DNA of 17,372 nt from Clostridiales bacterium (GTDB lineage: Bacteria > Bacillota > Clostridia > Christensenellales > Aristaeellaceae), in the NCBI GenBank assembly GCA_019420065.1, contig JAHZHX010000011.1:23458-40829 (forward strand). The letters run 5' to 3'. How positions within the stretch are numbered: the first letter of the stretch is position 1; each line of letters begins with the position of its first letter. The notes beneath the pieces were generated by a model that saw nothing but the letters and a program-made list of their open reading frames with translations, searched no databases and had not been told where the DNA came from. Shown here piece after piece: positions 1 through 7,742 of the stretch. A program made the translations under genes and the position numbers.

Positions 1-1318
1 GCCCCAGATCCTTGAGCTGCTGCAAATACTCCGCCACGATGCGCATATAGCCGCGCGCGCACTGCTCCTGCGTCACGTCATAGTTGGTAATCACATTCTC
101 GTCCATGTGATAGGGCGGATGCATACCCAGCAAAAACTGCACCGTCAGGTAATTGCCGTCGCCCTCCACCGCGGTAAGCGGCGTGCGGCGCAGCCCCTCC
201 TGATAGTAGGCCACCTTGTTCTTGCAGTTGACCACCTCGCCGCCCTGCATGGTGACGACGCTGGTGAAATTGCTGGTGGTCATGTGCAGCCCTTCCTTAA
301 ACACATGCGGCAGATAGCGGTACAGCGACAGCTGCACCATGCGCTCCACCAGGCGGCCGCCGCGCACGGTATAGTCCTTGCCCACGTTGACCAGGTTGTC
401 GATATAGGGCTGGGCGTACCGGATGCCAAAGTAAGTGGTGCTGGAATCGAAAAAGCGCAGCTTATAATCGTTGTCCTGAAGCGTTTGGAAAAAATACCGG
501 CACGAATCGCTGCTCCACGCCTCGCGAAACCATGTGTCGATCGGCTTTCCCGTATCAAATTCATGCCCGGTAAGCATATGCACCACCGAGGGGAAGGTGC
601 CGATATAGGTCGGGTCGCAGTTATCGTAATAGGTAAAGTCGCGCAGCGCGTCCAGACCGTCCGGATATACGCGCAGCATGTTGTCAATATAATCATTGCT
701 GAAATAGTCCAGCAGGATCACGATCACATTTTTCTGCGCCGACACGGTGAACTGCTTTTCGCCCGAAAGCACATAGGCGTCCTTTTTCTGCTCGTCCGCG
801 CCGCTGGCAATGTGCTGCACGCTCACCGTGGCAAAGGCGGTCAGCTGCATGGCCAGCAGCGCGCCGCACAGAAGGAGCGCCGCCTGCACCGCGCGCTTTC
901 TGAAAAACAGCAAAAGCCCCGTCACGCCCGCCAGCATCGCCGCCCATACCGCCAGGTTGCGCCAGCCGTGGGCAGTATACCGTGCCCAATCGACCTCCTC
1001 GCCGTCCAGCAGCCCCAGATCCAGGTTGAGGAAAGCGTTCTGCACATAGCTGGCCGCGCAAAAAGCCGCCGTGAACGCCAAACCCACGCGGAAGGCGCGG
1101 CCCGGCAGAAGGGACAAAAGCAGCGTCAGCCCCGCCGTGCAGGCAAGGCATACCGGCCACAGGCGCAGGGAAGCGTCCAGATAGGAAAAGCGAAAGTTGC
1201 CCGCGTTGCCCGTGTATACCTCCATGCTGCCCCATACAATGTACATAAAGCACAAAAGGAAGCTGGGCAGCAGCGCCATGAGCAGCTTTTTGCCAAACCT
1301 GATCTTATTCTTTTTCAT
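1..1318 (-). CDS. Membrane-anchored LtaS/sulfatase-like transferase (partial, C-terminus off window)
   Basis: The frame is open from the ATG at 1318 to the left edge (about 439 residues), so the C-terminus is missing. Roughly five hydrophobic helices occupy residues 11-155, followed by the start of an extracellular alkaline-phosphatase-superfamily (sulfatase, PF00884) domain, the architecture of LtaS-type enzymes. Visible motifs are NVIVILLDYF with the probable metal ligand Asp204, and YIGTFPSVVHMLTG with Thr241 as the likely nucleophile. The last visible stretch, EYLQQLKDLG, is the helix that normally precedes the second metal-binding region. The start overlaps the end of the upstream gene by 14 bases, implying translational coupling as the sixth gene of the operon. 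Known relatives transfer phosphoglycerol or phosphoethanolamine to surface polymers or cleave sulfate esters. A role in decorating the polysaccharide made by this operon is inferred. The substrate cannot be read from the sequence. Confidence 0.75.
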   Translation of the reverse strand, partial: MKKNKIRFGKKLLMALLPSFLLCFMYIVWGSMEVYTGNAGNFRFSYLDASLRLWPVCLACTAGLTLLLSLLPGRAFRVGLAFTAAFCAASYVQNAFLNLDLGLLDGEEVDWARYTAHGWRNLAVWAAMLAGVTGLLLFFRKRAVQAALLLCGALLAMQLTAFATVSVQHIASGADEQKKDAYVLSGEKQFTVSAQKNVIVILLDYFSNDYIDNMLRVYPDGLDALRDFTYYDNCDPTYIGTFPSVVHMLTGHEFDTGKPIDTWFREAWSSDSCRYFFQTLQDNDYKLRFFDSSTTYFGIRYAQPYIDNLVNVGKDYTVRGGRLVERMVQLSLYRYLPHVFKEGLHMTTSNFTSVVTMQGGEVVNCKNKVAYYQEGLRRTPLTAVEGDGNYLTVQFLLGMHPPYHMDENVITNYDVTQEQCARGYMRIVAEYLQQLKDLG

Positions 1319-2600
1319 CCGCAACCCTCTTCCCGCTAAAGACTCTTTTGCAATCGCGCCGCGCGCGTTCCCAAACCGTCATGGGCGCCTGCCGCGGCGC
1401 GTCCGCGCCCAGCTCCCGCGCGTTGGACAGCAGAATAAACAGGGGATAGTACAGCGCCTCGTGCTGGAAGATCTCCGCCGTGCCCATCAGAACAAAGGAG
1501 GAGAGCAGCAGCGCCGCCGTTTTGACCGCCGCGCTGCGGCGGCAGCGCCAGGCCTTGCGCGTGACCAGCGCCGTCATGCCGGTATACAGCCCCAGGGCGA
1601 TCAGCCCGCCGCGCAGCAGCAGCTCCAGCAGCTGGTTGTGCGTATGGTCGCCGCCGTTCAGGAATGAGCGCGTATAGCTAAGGGGCGTATAGCCGATCCC
1701 CGTTACGGGATAGTTTTTGACGGCCTCCAGCGCGCTGGGCCAGATGTATACGCGGTTGGTCAGCGTCAGATTTTTATGCAGCACGCCTTCGATCAGGAAA
1801 GCAAAATGCTGCTGCACATTGAAGCACAGCATGCCAACGAGCAGCGCGGCCGACAGGCCCAGCGCCGGCAAAGGCGCAAGATACCTCGGCAGCGCGCGGC
1901 GGCTGCACCACAAAAGCATGCCCGCAAACAGCATAAAACCCAGCATGGCGGTACCGCCGCCCTGCAGGGCCGTGGTAGCCGTGCACGCCGCCAGCATCCC
2001 CCAGGAGCGCGCCGTCCAGCGGCCGCGCAGCGCCTGGTCGCGCACGATGCACAGTCCCAGCGCGGGCAGCAGCGTGCGGTAATAGAAAATGTGCGAGCCA
2101 AGCAGCCACTGCGGGCGGAAATCCTTGGCGGAGAAAATCCACACCGCGCCCTGCGGCCAGAGCAGCCGCGCCGCCAGGTTGGCATACGTCCAGATCTCCA
2201 GCGCTCCGGCCAGGCCGCAAAGCGCGCTCTTTTTTTCGCATTGCAGCCCCATATCGACCATGAGCGCAAGGGCAAAGGCGGCGATAAAATCGAGCGTATA
2301 GGCGTTATACCCGCCGTAAAGCCAGGTGACGCCCTGCAAATAGCCCAAAAGCGCCGCCAGGCAGCATAGCGTGGGATTGAAGCGCCGCACGCGGCGGCGC
2401 GCCCAGCGCACGGCGTACACGCAAAATGCCGCCAGGGAGATCAGCGTCAGCAGCAGCCGAAAGGGGGCCGCGGGCAGCGCATACCGTTCCCGCAGCACGT
2501 CGTCCAGCCAGTTCAGATGGTGCGAACGCGCCAGAAGAAACGCCGCCGCGCCGTACAAAAGCGTCCGCGCCCAGGCGGGCAAACGGTTCTTTTCCTGCAT
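1305..2600 (-). CDS. O-antigen ligase / Wzy-like polysaccharide polymerase
   Basis: This is a 431-residue, very hydrophobic multi-pass protein. The C-terminal half carries the Wzy_C/O-antigen-ligase signature (PF04932): TNRVYIWPSALEAV, then NYPVTGIGYTPL, and then GGDHTHNQLLELLLRGG, where the His in the extracellular loop before a helix is typical. Such proteins polymerise lipid-linked repeat units or ligate glycans on the outer face of the membrane. I chose the ATG at 2600 because AAGGAG lies six bases upstream. An in-frame ATG at 2621 overlaps the upstream stop as ATGA but has no better ribosome site; the stretch upstream of it is antisense to the neighbouring gene. The stop lies inside the next gene. 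In a Gram-positive context, polymerase is a better guess than O-antigen ligase. Confidence 0.8.
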   Translation of the reverse strand: MQEKNRLPAWARTLLYGAAAFLLARSHHLNWLDDVLRERYALPAAPFRLLLTLISLAAFCVYAVRWARRRVRRFNPTLCCLAALLGYLQGVTWLYGGYNAYTLDFIAAFALALMVDMGLQCEKKSALCGLAGALEIWTYANLAARLLWPQGAVWIFSAKDFRPQWLLGSHIFYYRTLLPALGLCIVRDQALRGRWTARSWGMLAACTATTALQGGGTAMLGFMLFAGMLLWCSRRALPRYLAPLPALGLSAALLVGMLCFNVQQHFAFLIEGVLHKNLTLTNRVYIWPSALEAVKNYPVTGIGYTPLSYTRSFLNGGDHTHNQLLELLLRGGLIALGLYTGMTALVTRKAWRCRRSAAVKTAALLLSSFVLMGTAEIFQHEALYYPLFILLSNARELGADAPRQAPMTVWERARRDCKRVFSGKRVADEKE

Positions 2601-2617
2601 GAATTGCTCCTTTTGTG

Positions 2618-3370
2618 TCATCGCGCGGCCAGCTTTCGCTGCAAAAACCGCAGCGCCTTTTGGCCCCAATGCTGGTTCTCCAGATTGACCACCGGGCATT
2701 CGCGCACGCGCAGCCCATTGTGCCGCAGCCACACGTCCAGCAGCCGCTCGGCCAGATAGCCAAACACCCGCTTGTCGTCATAGGCGGAAATGTCCAGCCG
2801 CGCTTCCACTGCAAACAGCACGTCAAACAGCCACGCGCTGTAAGCCATAAACCACTCCCGGCGCATGATGAACATATTGAAAATATGTCCGCTGCGCGTG
2901 GAGAGCATATACTGCCAGTCGGGCAGATAATCGGGATACTTTTCCCGCAGCACAGCCTCCGCGCATGCAAGGTCGGCCGCATGGTGCGCGTGCGCGTACT
3001 GGCTCTGCCGCGTTTCGACGAAATAATGCCGCTTGCGGGGGACGACCGCGTCCACGCCGCGCAGCTTTTTTTCCATTTCCGCCCCGCAAAGGATCCGCGA
3101 ACGGCGCGGGCCCGCCCGGCGCGCGGCAAAATAGCGCCGGTAATGGCACAGGCCGTACACGTCGGCCTCCACGTGCTTCCACATCCAGTAGTGGCCGGTC
3201 AGCTCGCAGAAGGAGGGGTTTTTTTCGCTGATGTTCTCGCCCGCGTCGTCCCGCTGCCAGCGCGGGCACAGGCTTTCCTTGCCCGCCGCGCCCACCTGCA
3301 TGGGCAGGTAAACGGCGTCCTCCGGCAGCTCGTAGCGCTTATGCGCCGCAATCATCACCTTTATTTTCAT
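2618..3370 (-). CDS. DUF4422 family glycosyltransferase
   Basis: The protein has 250 residues and matches the DUF4422 family (PF14393) over its whole length. Family landmarks are the start MKIKVMIAAHKRYELPED, then SFCELTGHYWMWKH, the very typical GLCHYRRYF, and late in the protein HIFNMFIM and FGYLAERLLDVWL. Family members occur in capsule and exopolysaccharide clusters and are regarded as glycosyltransferases acting on lipid-linked intermediates at the cytoplasmic membrane. The sugar and linkage are unknown. The ATG at 3370 follows the preceding stop by one base, which suggests coupling. A GTG at 3385 is possible but would overlap the upstream gene, and family proteins begin at the chosen Met. 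No strong Shine-Dalgarno is visible, consistent with coupled translation. Confidence 0.85.
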   Translation of the reverse strand: MKIKVMIAAHKRYELPEDAVYLPMQVGAAGKESLCPRWQRDDAGENISEKNPSFCELTGHYWMWKHVEADVYGLCHYRRYFAARRAGPRRSRILCGAEMEKKLRGVDAVVPRKRHYFVETRQSQYAHAHHAADLACAEAVLREKYPDYLPDWQYMLSTRSGHIFNMFIMRREWFMAYSAWLFDVLFAVEARLDISAYDDKRVFGYLAERLLDVWLRHNGLRVRECPVVNLENQHWGQKALRFLQRKLAAR

Positions 3371-3371
3371 G

Positions 3372-4769
3372 CTACGCGTCCACACCGCTCTGAATTTTTT
3401 CGTGATTGATCATGCCGCCAAAGAAGGTTTTAAACAATATCCGCGCATCCAGCAGCGGGCTCCAATGCTCGATATACCACAGGTCCAGCTCGATGCGCTT
3501 GGCGATATCGGTATCGCCGCGGTAGCCGTTGACCTGCGCCCAGCCCGTGATCCCCGGACGCACCTGATGCTTGACCATGTACAGGGGGATGGTCTGTTTG
3601 AATTTTTCCACAAAATAGGGCAGCTCGGGCCGGGGGCCGATCAGGCTCATGTCCCCCTTGAGAACATTGATGAGCTGCGGCAGCTCGTCCAGGCTGCACT
3701 TGCGGATCAGGCTGCCAAAGCGCGTCTTGCGCGCGTCCGCGTCCGTGCTCCAGGCGGTATCCTGCTTATCGTTCACGCGCATGGAGCGGAACTTGAGCAT
3801 GCGGAAGGTTTTGCGGCGATAGCCCACCCGCTCCTGCCGAAACAGCACGGGGCCGGGGCTGGACAGCTTGACCCCGGCGGCGATCAGCAGCAGCAGGGGG
3901 CTGAGAACCATCAGCCCCAGGGCGCTGGCGATCACGTCAAAGGCGCGCTTGAAGAACGCCCAGGCATAGTTTTCCAGCGCGTTGGCGCGGATGTTCATCA
4001 GCTTGCTGCGGCCGATGTTTTCGATCACCGGCCGGGCGGGGATGATGTCGTTATAGAAGGGAATGATGAAATACTTTACGCCGCTGCGCTCGCACGCGCC
4101 GATGACGGAGGCGATGCGCCCGATCTCCCCGACCTCCAGGGCGATCACCGCCTCGCTCACGGCGGGGTCGGCCAGCAGCCTGTCCGCCTCCTCAAAGCCG
4201 CCCAGATACGGCTCGGCCCCCGCCCCGGGATTGCCGATAAAGCCCAGCAGGTGCATGCCCAGCGATTTTTCGGCGGCGATATCCTGCGCGTATTGCAGCG
4301 CCAGGTGCCCGGTGCCCAGCACCACGACGTGCTTGAGGTTCAGCCCGCGAGCGCGGACATAGCCAAATATCAGCCGCATGAGGACATACTTGGCCATCAG
4401 GAACAGGTTGCTGAAAGCATAAAAGCACAGCGCCACGCCGCGGGAGAACTCCTGGAGCCTGAACACATAGAACAGCGCCGCCGCCAGCGTAACCGACAGG
4501 GAGTTGGCCGCCAGGATCAGCGCCAGCTTTTTCCGGACCCGGCGCGTGCGCGTGGTATTGTAAAAGCCCAGCACGGCCAGCAGCAGCGCCGTGCCCAGCG
4601 CGTAAAGCAGCGAAAGCCAAAGCGTATGGCCGTTCACCTCCGCCATATTGCCGTTATGCCGGATCACGTCCAGCCACAGCCAGGCGGACAGCATGTAGGC
4701 GGCAATGAGCAGCCCAATGTCCAGCACGGCATTGAGGATATTCAGCAGCTGCTGGTTTTTACGGATCAC
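3372..4769 (-). CDS. Initiating polyprenyl glycosylphosphotransferase (WbaP/CpsE/EpsL type)
   Basis: This 465-residue enzyme transfers a sugar-1-phosphate from a UDP-sugar to undecaprenyl phosphate, the first membrane step of repeat-unit assembly. About four transmembrane helices fill residues 5-130, followed by a Rossmann-like CoA_binding_3 region (PF13727) starting near HVVVLGTGHLALQYA. A re-entrant helix with KRAFDVIASALGL leads into the bacterial sugar transferase domain (PF02397). Its conserved blocks are FRQERVGYR, MLKFRSM, DELPQLINVLKGDMSLIGPRPELP and RPGITGWAQVNGYRGDT. The start codon is GTG, supported by GGAGG upstream at about 4780-4786; the previous gene stops 22 bases earlier. The first sugar is probably a hexose such as glucose or galactose, but specificity cannot be read. 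A nearby UDP-galactose mutase makes galactose chemistry plausible. Confidence 0.93.
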   Translation of the reverse strand: MIRKNQQLLNILNAVLDIGLLIAAYMLSAWLWLDVIRHNGNMAEVNGHTLWLSLLYALGTALLLAVLGFYNTTRTRRVRKKLALILAANSLSVTLAAALFYVFRLQEFSRGVALCFYAFSNLFLMAKYVLMRLIFGYVRARGLNLKHVVVLGTGHLALQYAQDIAAEKSLGMHLLGFIGNPGAGAEPYLGGFEEADRLLADPAVSEAVIALEVGEIGRIASVIGACERSGVKYFIIPFYNDIIPARPVIENIGRSKLMNIRANALENYAWAFFKRAFDVIASALGLMVLSPLLLLIAAGVKLSSPGPVLFRQERVGYRRKTFRMLKFRSMRVNDKQDTAWSTDADARKTRFGSLIRKCSLDELPQLINVLKGDMSLIGPRPELPYFVEKFKQTIPLYMVKHQVRPGITGWAQVNGYRGDTDIAKRIELDLWYIEHWSPLLDARILFKTFFGGMINHEKIQSGVDA

Positions 4770-4791
4770 GCCCGTTCCCTCCTCCGGATTC

Positions 4792-5886
4792 TCAGGCGTT
4801 TTCCGCCGCGCACTGCAGCGCGGCCTCGATCACCTTGTCCATATCGTAATAGCGGTAATGTCCCAGACGGCCGCCGAAGATCACGTCGGGCCGGGACGAA
4901 GCCAGCGCCTGATATTTTTGATACAGCGCGGCGTTCTCGTCGTTATTCACGGGATAATACGGCTCCAGCCCCGGCTTCCATTCCGCGCTGTATTCGCGGC
5001 TGATGATGGTGGTGGGCTGCTTGCCGAACTCAAAGTGCTTGTGCTCGATGATACGGGTATAGGGTACCTCGCGGGCGGTGTAGTTGACCACGGCGTTGCC
5101 CTGGTAGTTTTCCATGGGCAGCTCCTCGGTTTCAAAGCGCACGGAGCGGTATTCCAGCGCGCCGAGACTATAATCGAAAAATTCGTCGATGCAGCCGGTA
5201 TAGAGCGTCTTTTGGGCAATGTCCGGCTCGGCGGCGATCAGGGCTTTGTAGTCCGTGTTCAGCCGCACCTCAACGCCCGCCAGCAACTTTTCCACCATGG
5301 CGGTATAGCCGCCCATAGGAATGCCCTGGAAGCGGTCGTTGAAATAGTTGTTGTCATAGGTAAAGCGGCAGGGCAGGCGCTTGATGATAAAGGCGGGCAG
5401 CTCGCGGCAGTCACGCCCCCACTGCTTTTCGGTATAGCCCTTGACCAGCTTGGTATACACGTCCGTGCCCACCAGGCTGAGCGCCTGCTCCTCCAGATTT
5501 TGGGGCTCGGTAATGCCCAGCGCCGCCACCTGCGAGGCGATCTTGGCCTTGGCCTCATCCGGCGTTTTCACGCCCCACATCCGGCTGAAGGTATTCATGT
5601 TGAACGGCAGATTGTACACCTCGTCGCCATATATCGCCACCGGGCTGTTGATGTAATGATTGAACTCGGCAAAGCGGTTCACATACGCCCATATTTTCTG
5701 ATTGCTGGTATGGAAAATGTGCGCGCCGTAGCGGTGGACGTTGATGCCGTGAACGTTTTCGGTATAGATGTTGCCGGCAATGTGCGGCCGCCGGTCGATC
5801 ACCAGGCAGCGCTTGCCAAGCGCTGTCATTTCGTGGGCGAACACCGCGCCAAACAGTCCCGCGCCGACGATCAGATAATCATACAT
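4792..5886 (-). CDS. glf: UDP-galactopyranose mutase
   Basis: A flavoenzyme of 364 residues, full length for the family, that interconverts UDP-galactopyranose and UDP-galactofuranose in the cytoplasm. The N-terminal FAD-binding motif is DYLIVGAGLFGAVFAHE, followed by VIDRRPHIAGN and RYGAHIFHT. Further family blocks are YNLPFNMNTFSRMWG, EKQWGRD, NYFNDRFQGIPMGGYTAMVE, GCIDEFFDYSLG and, near the end, FGGRLGHYRYYDMDKVI, which includes the C-terminal FAD/substrate-contacting Arg. The ATG at 5886 is chosen because GAAGGAG lies about nine bases upstream and the FAD motif begins right after it. Its presence implies that the polysaccharide contains galactofuranose. The gene sits directly downstream of the GT2 gene (22-base gap). 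Confidence 0.97.
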   Translation of the reverse strand: MYDYLIVGAGLFGAVFAHEMTALGKRCLVIDRRPHIAGNIYTENVHGINVHRYGAHIFHTSNQKIWAYVNRFAEFNHYINSPVAIYGDEVYNLPFNMNTFSRMWGVKTPDEAKAKIASQVAALGITEPQNLEEQALSLVGTDVYTKLVKGYTEKQWGRDCRELPAFIIKRLPCRFTYDNNYFNDRFQGIPMGGYTAMVEKLLAGVEVRLNTDYKALIAAEPDIAQKTLYTGCIDEFFDYSLGALEYRSVRFETEELPMENYQGNAVVNYTAREVPYTRIIEHKHFEFGKQPTTIISREYSAEWKPGLEPYYPVNNDENAALYQKYQALASSRPDVIFGGRLGHYRYYDMDKVIEAALQCAAENA

Positions 5887-5908
5887 ACATGCTGACTCCT
5901 TCGTTATA

Positions 5909-6793
5909 TTATAGCTTTTCCACCTTCGGGTTAAAGGCAAAGCCCGCAAAGAACTGATGAATAATGATCCACAGTCGCTTGCAGCGATGATCGGGCGCGC
6001 GCAGCAGTATCATCAGCGCGTGCTTGCCGCAGCGCAGAACGTAGCGGCACACGCCCCTCGCCCCCTCCTGGCGGAAGAGATAGTTCTCATTGCGATAGGC
6101 ATAGTTGTAGCGCGGGATGCGCTCCCTGCCGTCGGTCGCCAGGCAGCTTCCGTTGTTGGAGGCCATGGCGTGGATCACCTGGCTGCGCTGCACCCAGTAG
6201 CACTTTTCTCCCCCCCGCACGGCAATGCGGCGGGTAAACTCGATATCGTCGCCCCAGATAAAGAACTCGCGGATGGGCAAGCCGTATTGGCGGATGGTCT
6301 CCGCCCGGAAGAAGCAGGAAACAAACGTTGCCTGCCGGATGCGCCACAGCCCCTTGTCGGTCTGCTCCGGCCGGCACAGCTTTTCCACGGCATGCAGCCG
6401 GTTCATGCGGCAGATCGATCCGTCCGTCCACAGCGCCGTGGAGGCCAGAAAGCCGTAATCCCCTTCCAGCTCGCGGTCGGCCCAGAGCAGCCCCTCCAGC
6501 GCCCCGGGCGTGGGCAGCGTATCGTCATCCATCACCCACAGCCGGTCATAACCGTGCTCCGCGCCCCAGCGCAGCCCGGCGTTGAAGCCGCCCGCGCCGC
6601 CCAGGTTTTCATCCATCCTCAGGGAAAAGCACCGCTCGCTCCGATGCGCGGCGACCACGCGCTGCGTGCCGTCAGTGCTGGCGTTGTCCACAATCAGCAC
6701 GTCGCAGGGGACGCTTTGCTCCCGCAGGGCCGCAAGGCACCTTTCCAGCATCGCGCAGCGATTATAGGTCACAACCACAGCAATGATCCGCAT
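5909..6793 (-). CDS. GT2 glycosyltransferase, probable galactofuranosyltransferase
   Basis: This is a 294-residue GT-A-fold family 2 glycosyltransferase (COG1216 type). It starts MRIIAVVVTYNR, followed by VLIVDNASTDGT for the nucleotide-binding strand, LGGAGGFNAGL, and WVMDDDTLP with the metal/nucleotide-binding acidic triplet at residues 89-91. The acceptor-site block FFIWGDDIEF is at about 168-176, with a later His (IHAMASNNG). LGGAGGFN plus DDD plus WGDDIEF is the pattern of GlfT-like galactofuranosyltransferases and some rhamnosyltransferases. Lying directly upstream of glf, it most likely uses UDP-galactofuranose; this is inference. The start at 6793 is preceded by a G-run at four bases and fits the family N-terminus. 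An ATG further upstream falls inside the promoter and was rejected. It is the first gene of the leftward operon. Confidence 0.88.
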   Translation of the reverse strand: MRIIAVVVTYNRCAMLERCLAALREQSVPCDVLIVDNASTDGTQRVVAAHRSERCFSLRMDENLGGAGGFNAGLRWGAEHGYDRLWVMDDDTLPTPGALEGLLWADRELEGDYGFLASTALWTDGSICRMNRLHAVEKLCRPEQTDKGLWRIRQATFVSCFFRAETIRQYGLPIREFFIWGDDIEFTRRIAVRGGEKCYWVQRSQVIHAMASNNGSCLATDGRERIPRYNYAYRNENYLFRQEGARGVCRYVLRCGKHALMILLRAPDHRCKRLWIIIHQFFAGFAFNPKVEKL

Positions 6794-6803
6794 TTTGCCC
6801 CCC

Positions 6804-6837
6804 CGATTTCCGAATATCCATGGACGATTTCCAAATA
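6804..6837 (-). promoter_or_regulatory. Leader with 13-bp direct repeats around an 8-bp palindrome
   Basis: On the plus strand, CGATTTCCGAATA (6804-6816) and CGATTTCCAAATA (6825-6837) differ at one base and repeat at a 21-base period. They flank the perfect palindrome TCCATGGA (6817-6824). The block lies in the untranslated leader of the polysaccharide operon, between the promoter and the ribosome site. It could be a protein-binding site on one DNA face or an RNA element, since the leader RNA carries three GGA triplets. Function is not known. Confidence 0.45.
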
Positions 6838-6854
6838 CGCACAGCTCCATGCTC

Positions 6855-6883
6855 ATTATATCATAGCCTAAGAAAAAAGTCGA
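6855..6883 (-). promoter_or_regulatory. Sigma-A-type promoter for the polysaccharide operon
   Basis: Read on the minus strand, TCGACT (6878-6883) is separated by exactly 17 bases from a perfect TATAAT (6855-6860). Transcription should start near 6848, giving a leader of about 55 bases before the GT2 start at 6793. No other good promoter is seen inside the tightly packed operon. Confidence 0.7.
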
Positions 6884-6918
6884 TAGAAGGGCTGGCTTTC
6901 CTCCTGTAAAGATACACG

Positions 6919-6948
6919 CAAAAAAGAGCCGAATTTTTATTCGACTCT
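6919..6948 (-). terminator. Intrinsic terminator of the secreted-protein gene
   Basis: Read on the minus strand, a 10-bp stem (arms 6939-6948 and 6925-6934, one G-U pair) closes a four-base loop and runs directly into a T-tract at 6919-6924. It lies 26 bases past the stop codon of the gene at 6974-7549, so that gene ends here, just before the polysaccharide promoter. Confidence 0.75.
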
Positions 6949-6973
6949 ATCAAGGCTTTGACCGATGGGCTTA

Positions 6974-7549
6974 TCAGAAGATCAGCGCATAGGTCTGTTC
7001 GACAGCCAGTACCCGCATGGTGATATGATATTCATCCAGGGCGGCCTCGGCACCGCTGTAATGCGCATCAAACTGGCCGGCGGTCTCCGCAGTGTAATGC
7101 AGCACATCCACGTCCGTCACCTCCAGGTGCAGCAGGCAGGCAGCGCCGTTGGCCTTTACCAAAAGCGTACCGCGCGCACCAACGCTCGCCAGATTGAGCG
7201 CGTTCTGGCCATAGGTCAGCTTGATGGTGACAACGCCGTTGGCGTCGTCGGCGACGTACTTCCACTCGCTGATGGTGGACAAACCGACGCTGCCGTCGGG
7301 ATTGACGGACATGATCTGCGCATTGGTAGTGCCTTCTTTAGCAGTATAGCCCTCAGCCTCGGTCTCGGCCTTGGTGGCCAGTGTGGAGGACTGCGCCTCC
7401 AGCACGGGAGCCAGGGCCGCCAGCGCATCACCGGTCACCGGCGTCTTGGTAGCGGAGGCAGAGGTATACGTATCAACGGTCTCAGCCAATACGGGAACGG
7501 CACACAGCAGCATAGCCAACGCCAGAAGCAAGGAAAGAGCCTTTTTCAT
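6974..7549 (-). CDS. Secreted protein of unknown function, possible split-barrel fold
   Basis: The protein has 191 residues. Residues 1-23 are a clear Sec signal peptide (MKKALSLLLALAMLLCAVPVLA, then ET) with an A-x-A-type cleavage site and no lipobox. The mature part starts with a Thr/Ser/Ala-rich linker. It then reads AQIMSVNPDGSVGLSTISEW, a strand-turn-strand pattern that reminds me of the pyridoxamine-oxidase-like FMN-binding split barrel, where NPDGSP is common. This is a weak resemblance, not an assignment. An AAGGAAGG ribosome site lies about eight bases before the ATG at 7549; a longer in-frame start at 7585 is rejected because it would hide the signal peptide. The gene is monocistronic with its own promoter and terminator. 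Confidence 0.7.
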   Translation of the reverse strand: MKKALSLLLALAMLLCAVPVLAETVDTYTSASATKTPVTGDALAALAPVLEAQSSTLATKAETEAEGYTAKEGTTNAQIMSVNPDGSVGLSTISEWKYVADDANGVVTIKLTYGQNALNLASVGARGTLLVKANGAACLLHLEVTDVDVLHYTAETAGQFDAHYSGAEAALDEYHITMRVLAVEQTYALIF

Positions 7550-7617
7550 GAGGAAAACCTTCCTTTCAATAATCGCTTTTGGCATTTTTTCCGTTTCCTG
7601 TCTCCAAAAGCAGGCAT

Positions 7618-7646
7618 ATTATAGCATTTCATTCCGCCGCGCGCAA
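7618..7646 (-). promoter_or_regulatory. Promoter of the secreted-protein gene
   Basis: On the minus strand a perfect TATAAT (7618-7623) is preceded, 17 bases upstream, by TTGCGC (7641-7646), a partial match to TTGACA. The expected leader is about 60 bases to the ATG at 7549. Confidence 0.55.
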
Positions 7647-7680
7647 GTGTTTTTTGCTGAGCCGCCCCAAAAGCGAGCAG

Positions 7681-7709
7681 TTGACTTTCGCGGCAAAATA
7701 TAGTAAAGT
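7681..7709 (+). promoter_or_regulatory. Candidate promoter of the epsG-like gene
   Basis: TTGACT (7681-7686) is followed after 17 bases by TAAAGT (7704-7709), giving a 5/6 and a 4/6 match to consensus. GACTTT (7683-7688) and AAAGTC (7705-7710) form an inverted repeat spanning the spacer, which might be an operator. It is divergent from the minus-strand promoter about 35 bases away. Confidence 0.45.
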
Positions 7710-7742
7710 CGGATTACGTCAATATTGCCAGCGGAGGTTCAC

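Noticed and set aside
107..1339. Long plus-strand open frame of about 410 codons
   Set aside because: It is antisense to the LtaS/sulfatase-like gene, has low-complexity Arg/His/Gln-rich translation and no ribosome site. It is a by-product of GC-rich codon use.
3369..5003. Plus-strand open frame of about 544 codons
   Set aside because: It is antisense to the phosphoglycosyltransferase and glf genes, both with full sets of family motifs; its translation resembles no protein family.
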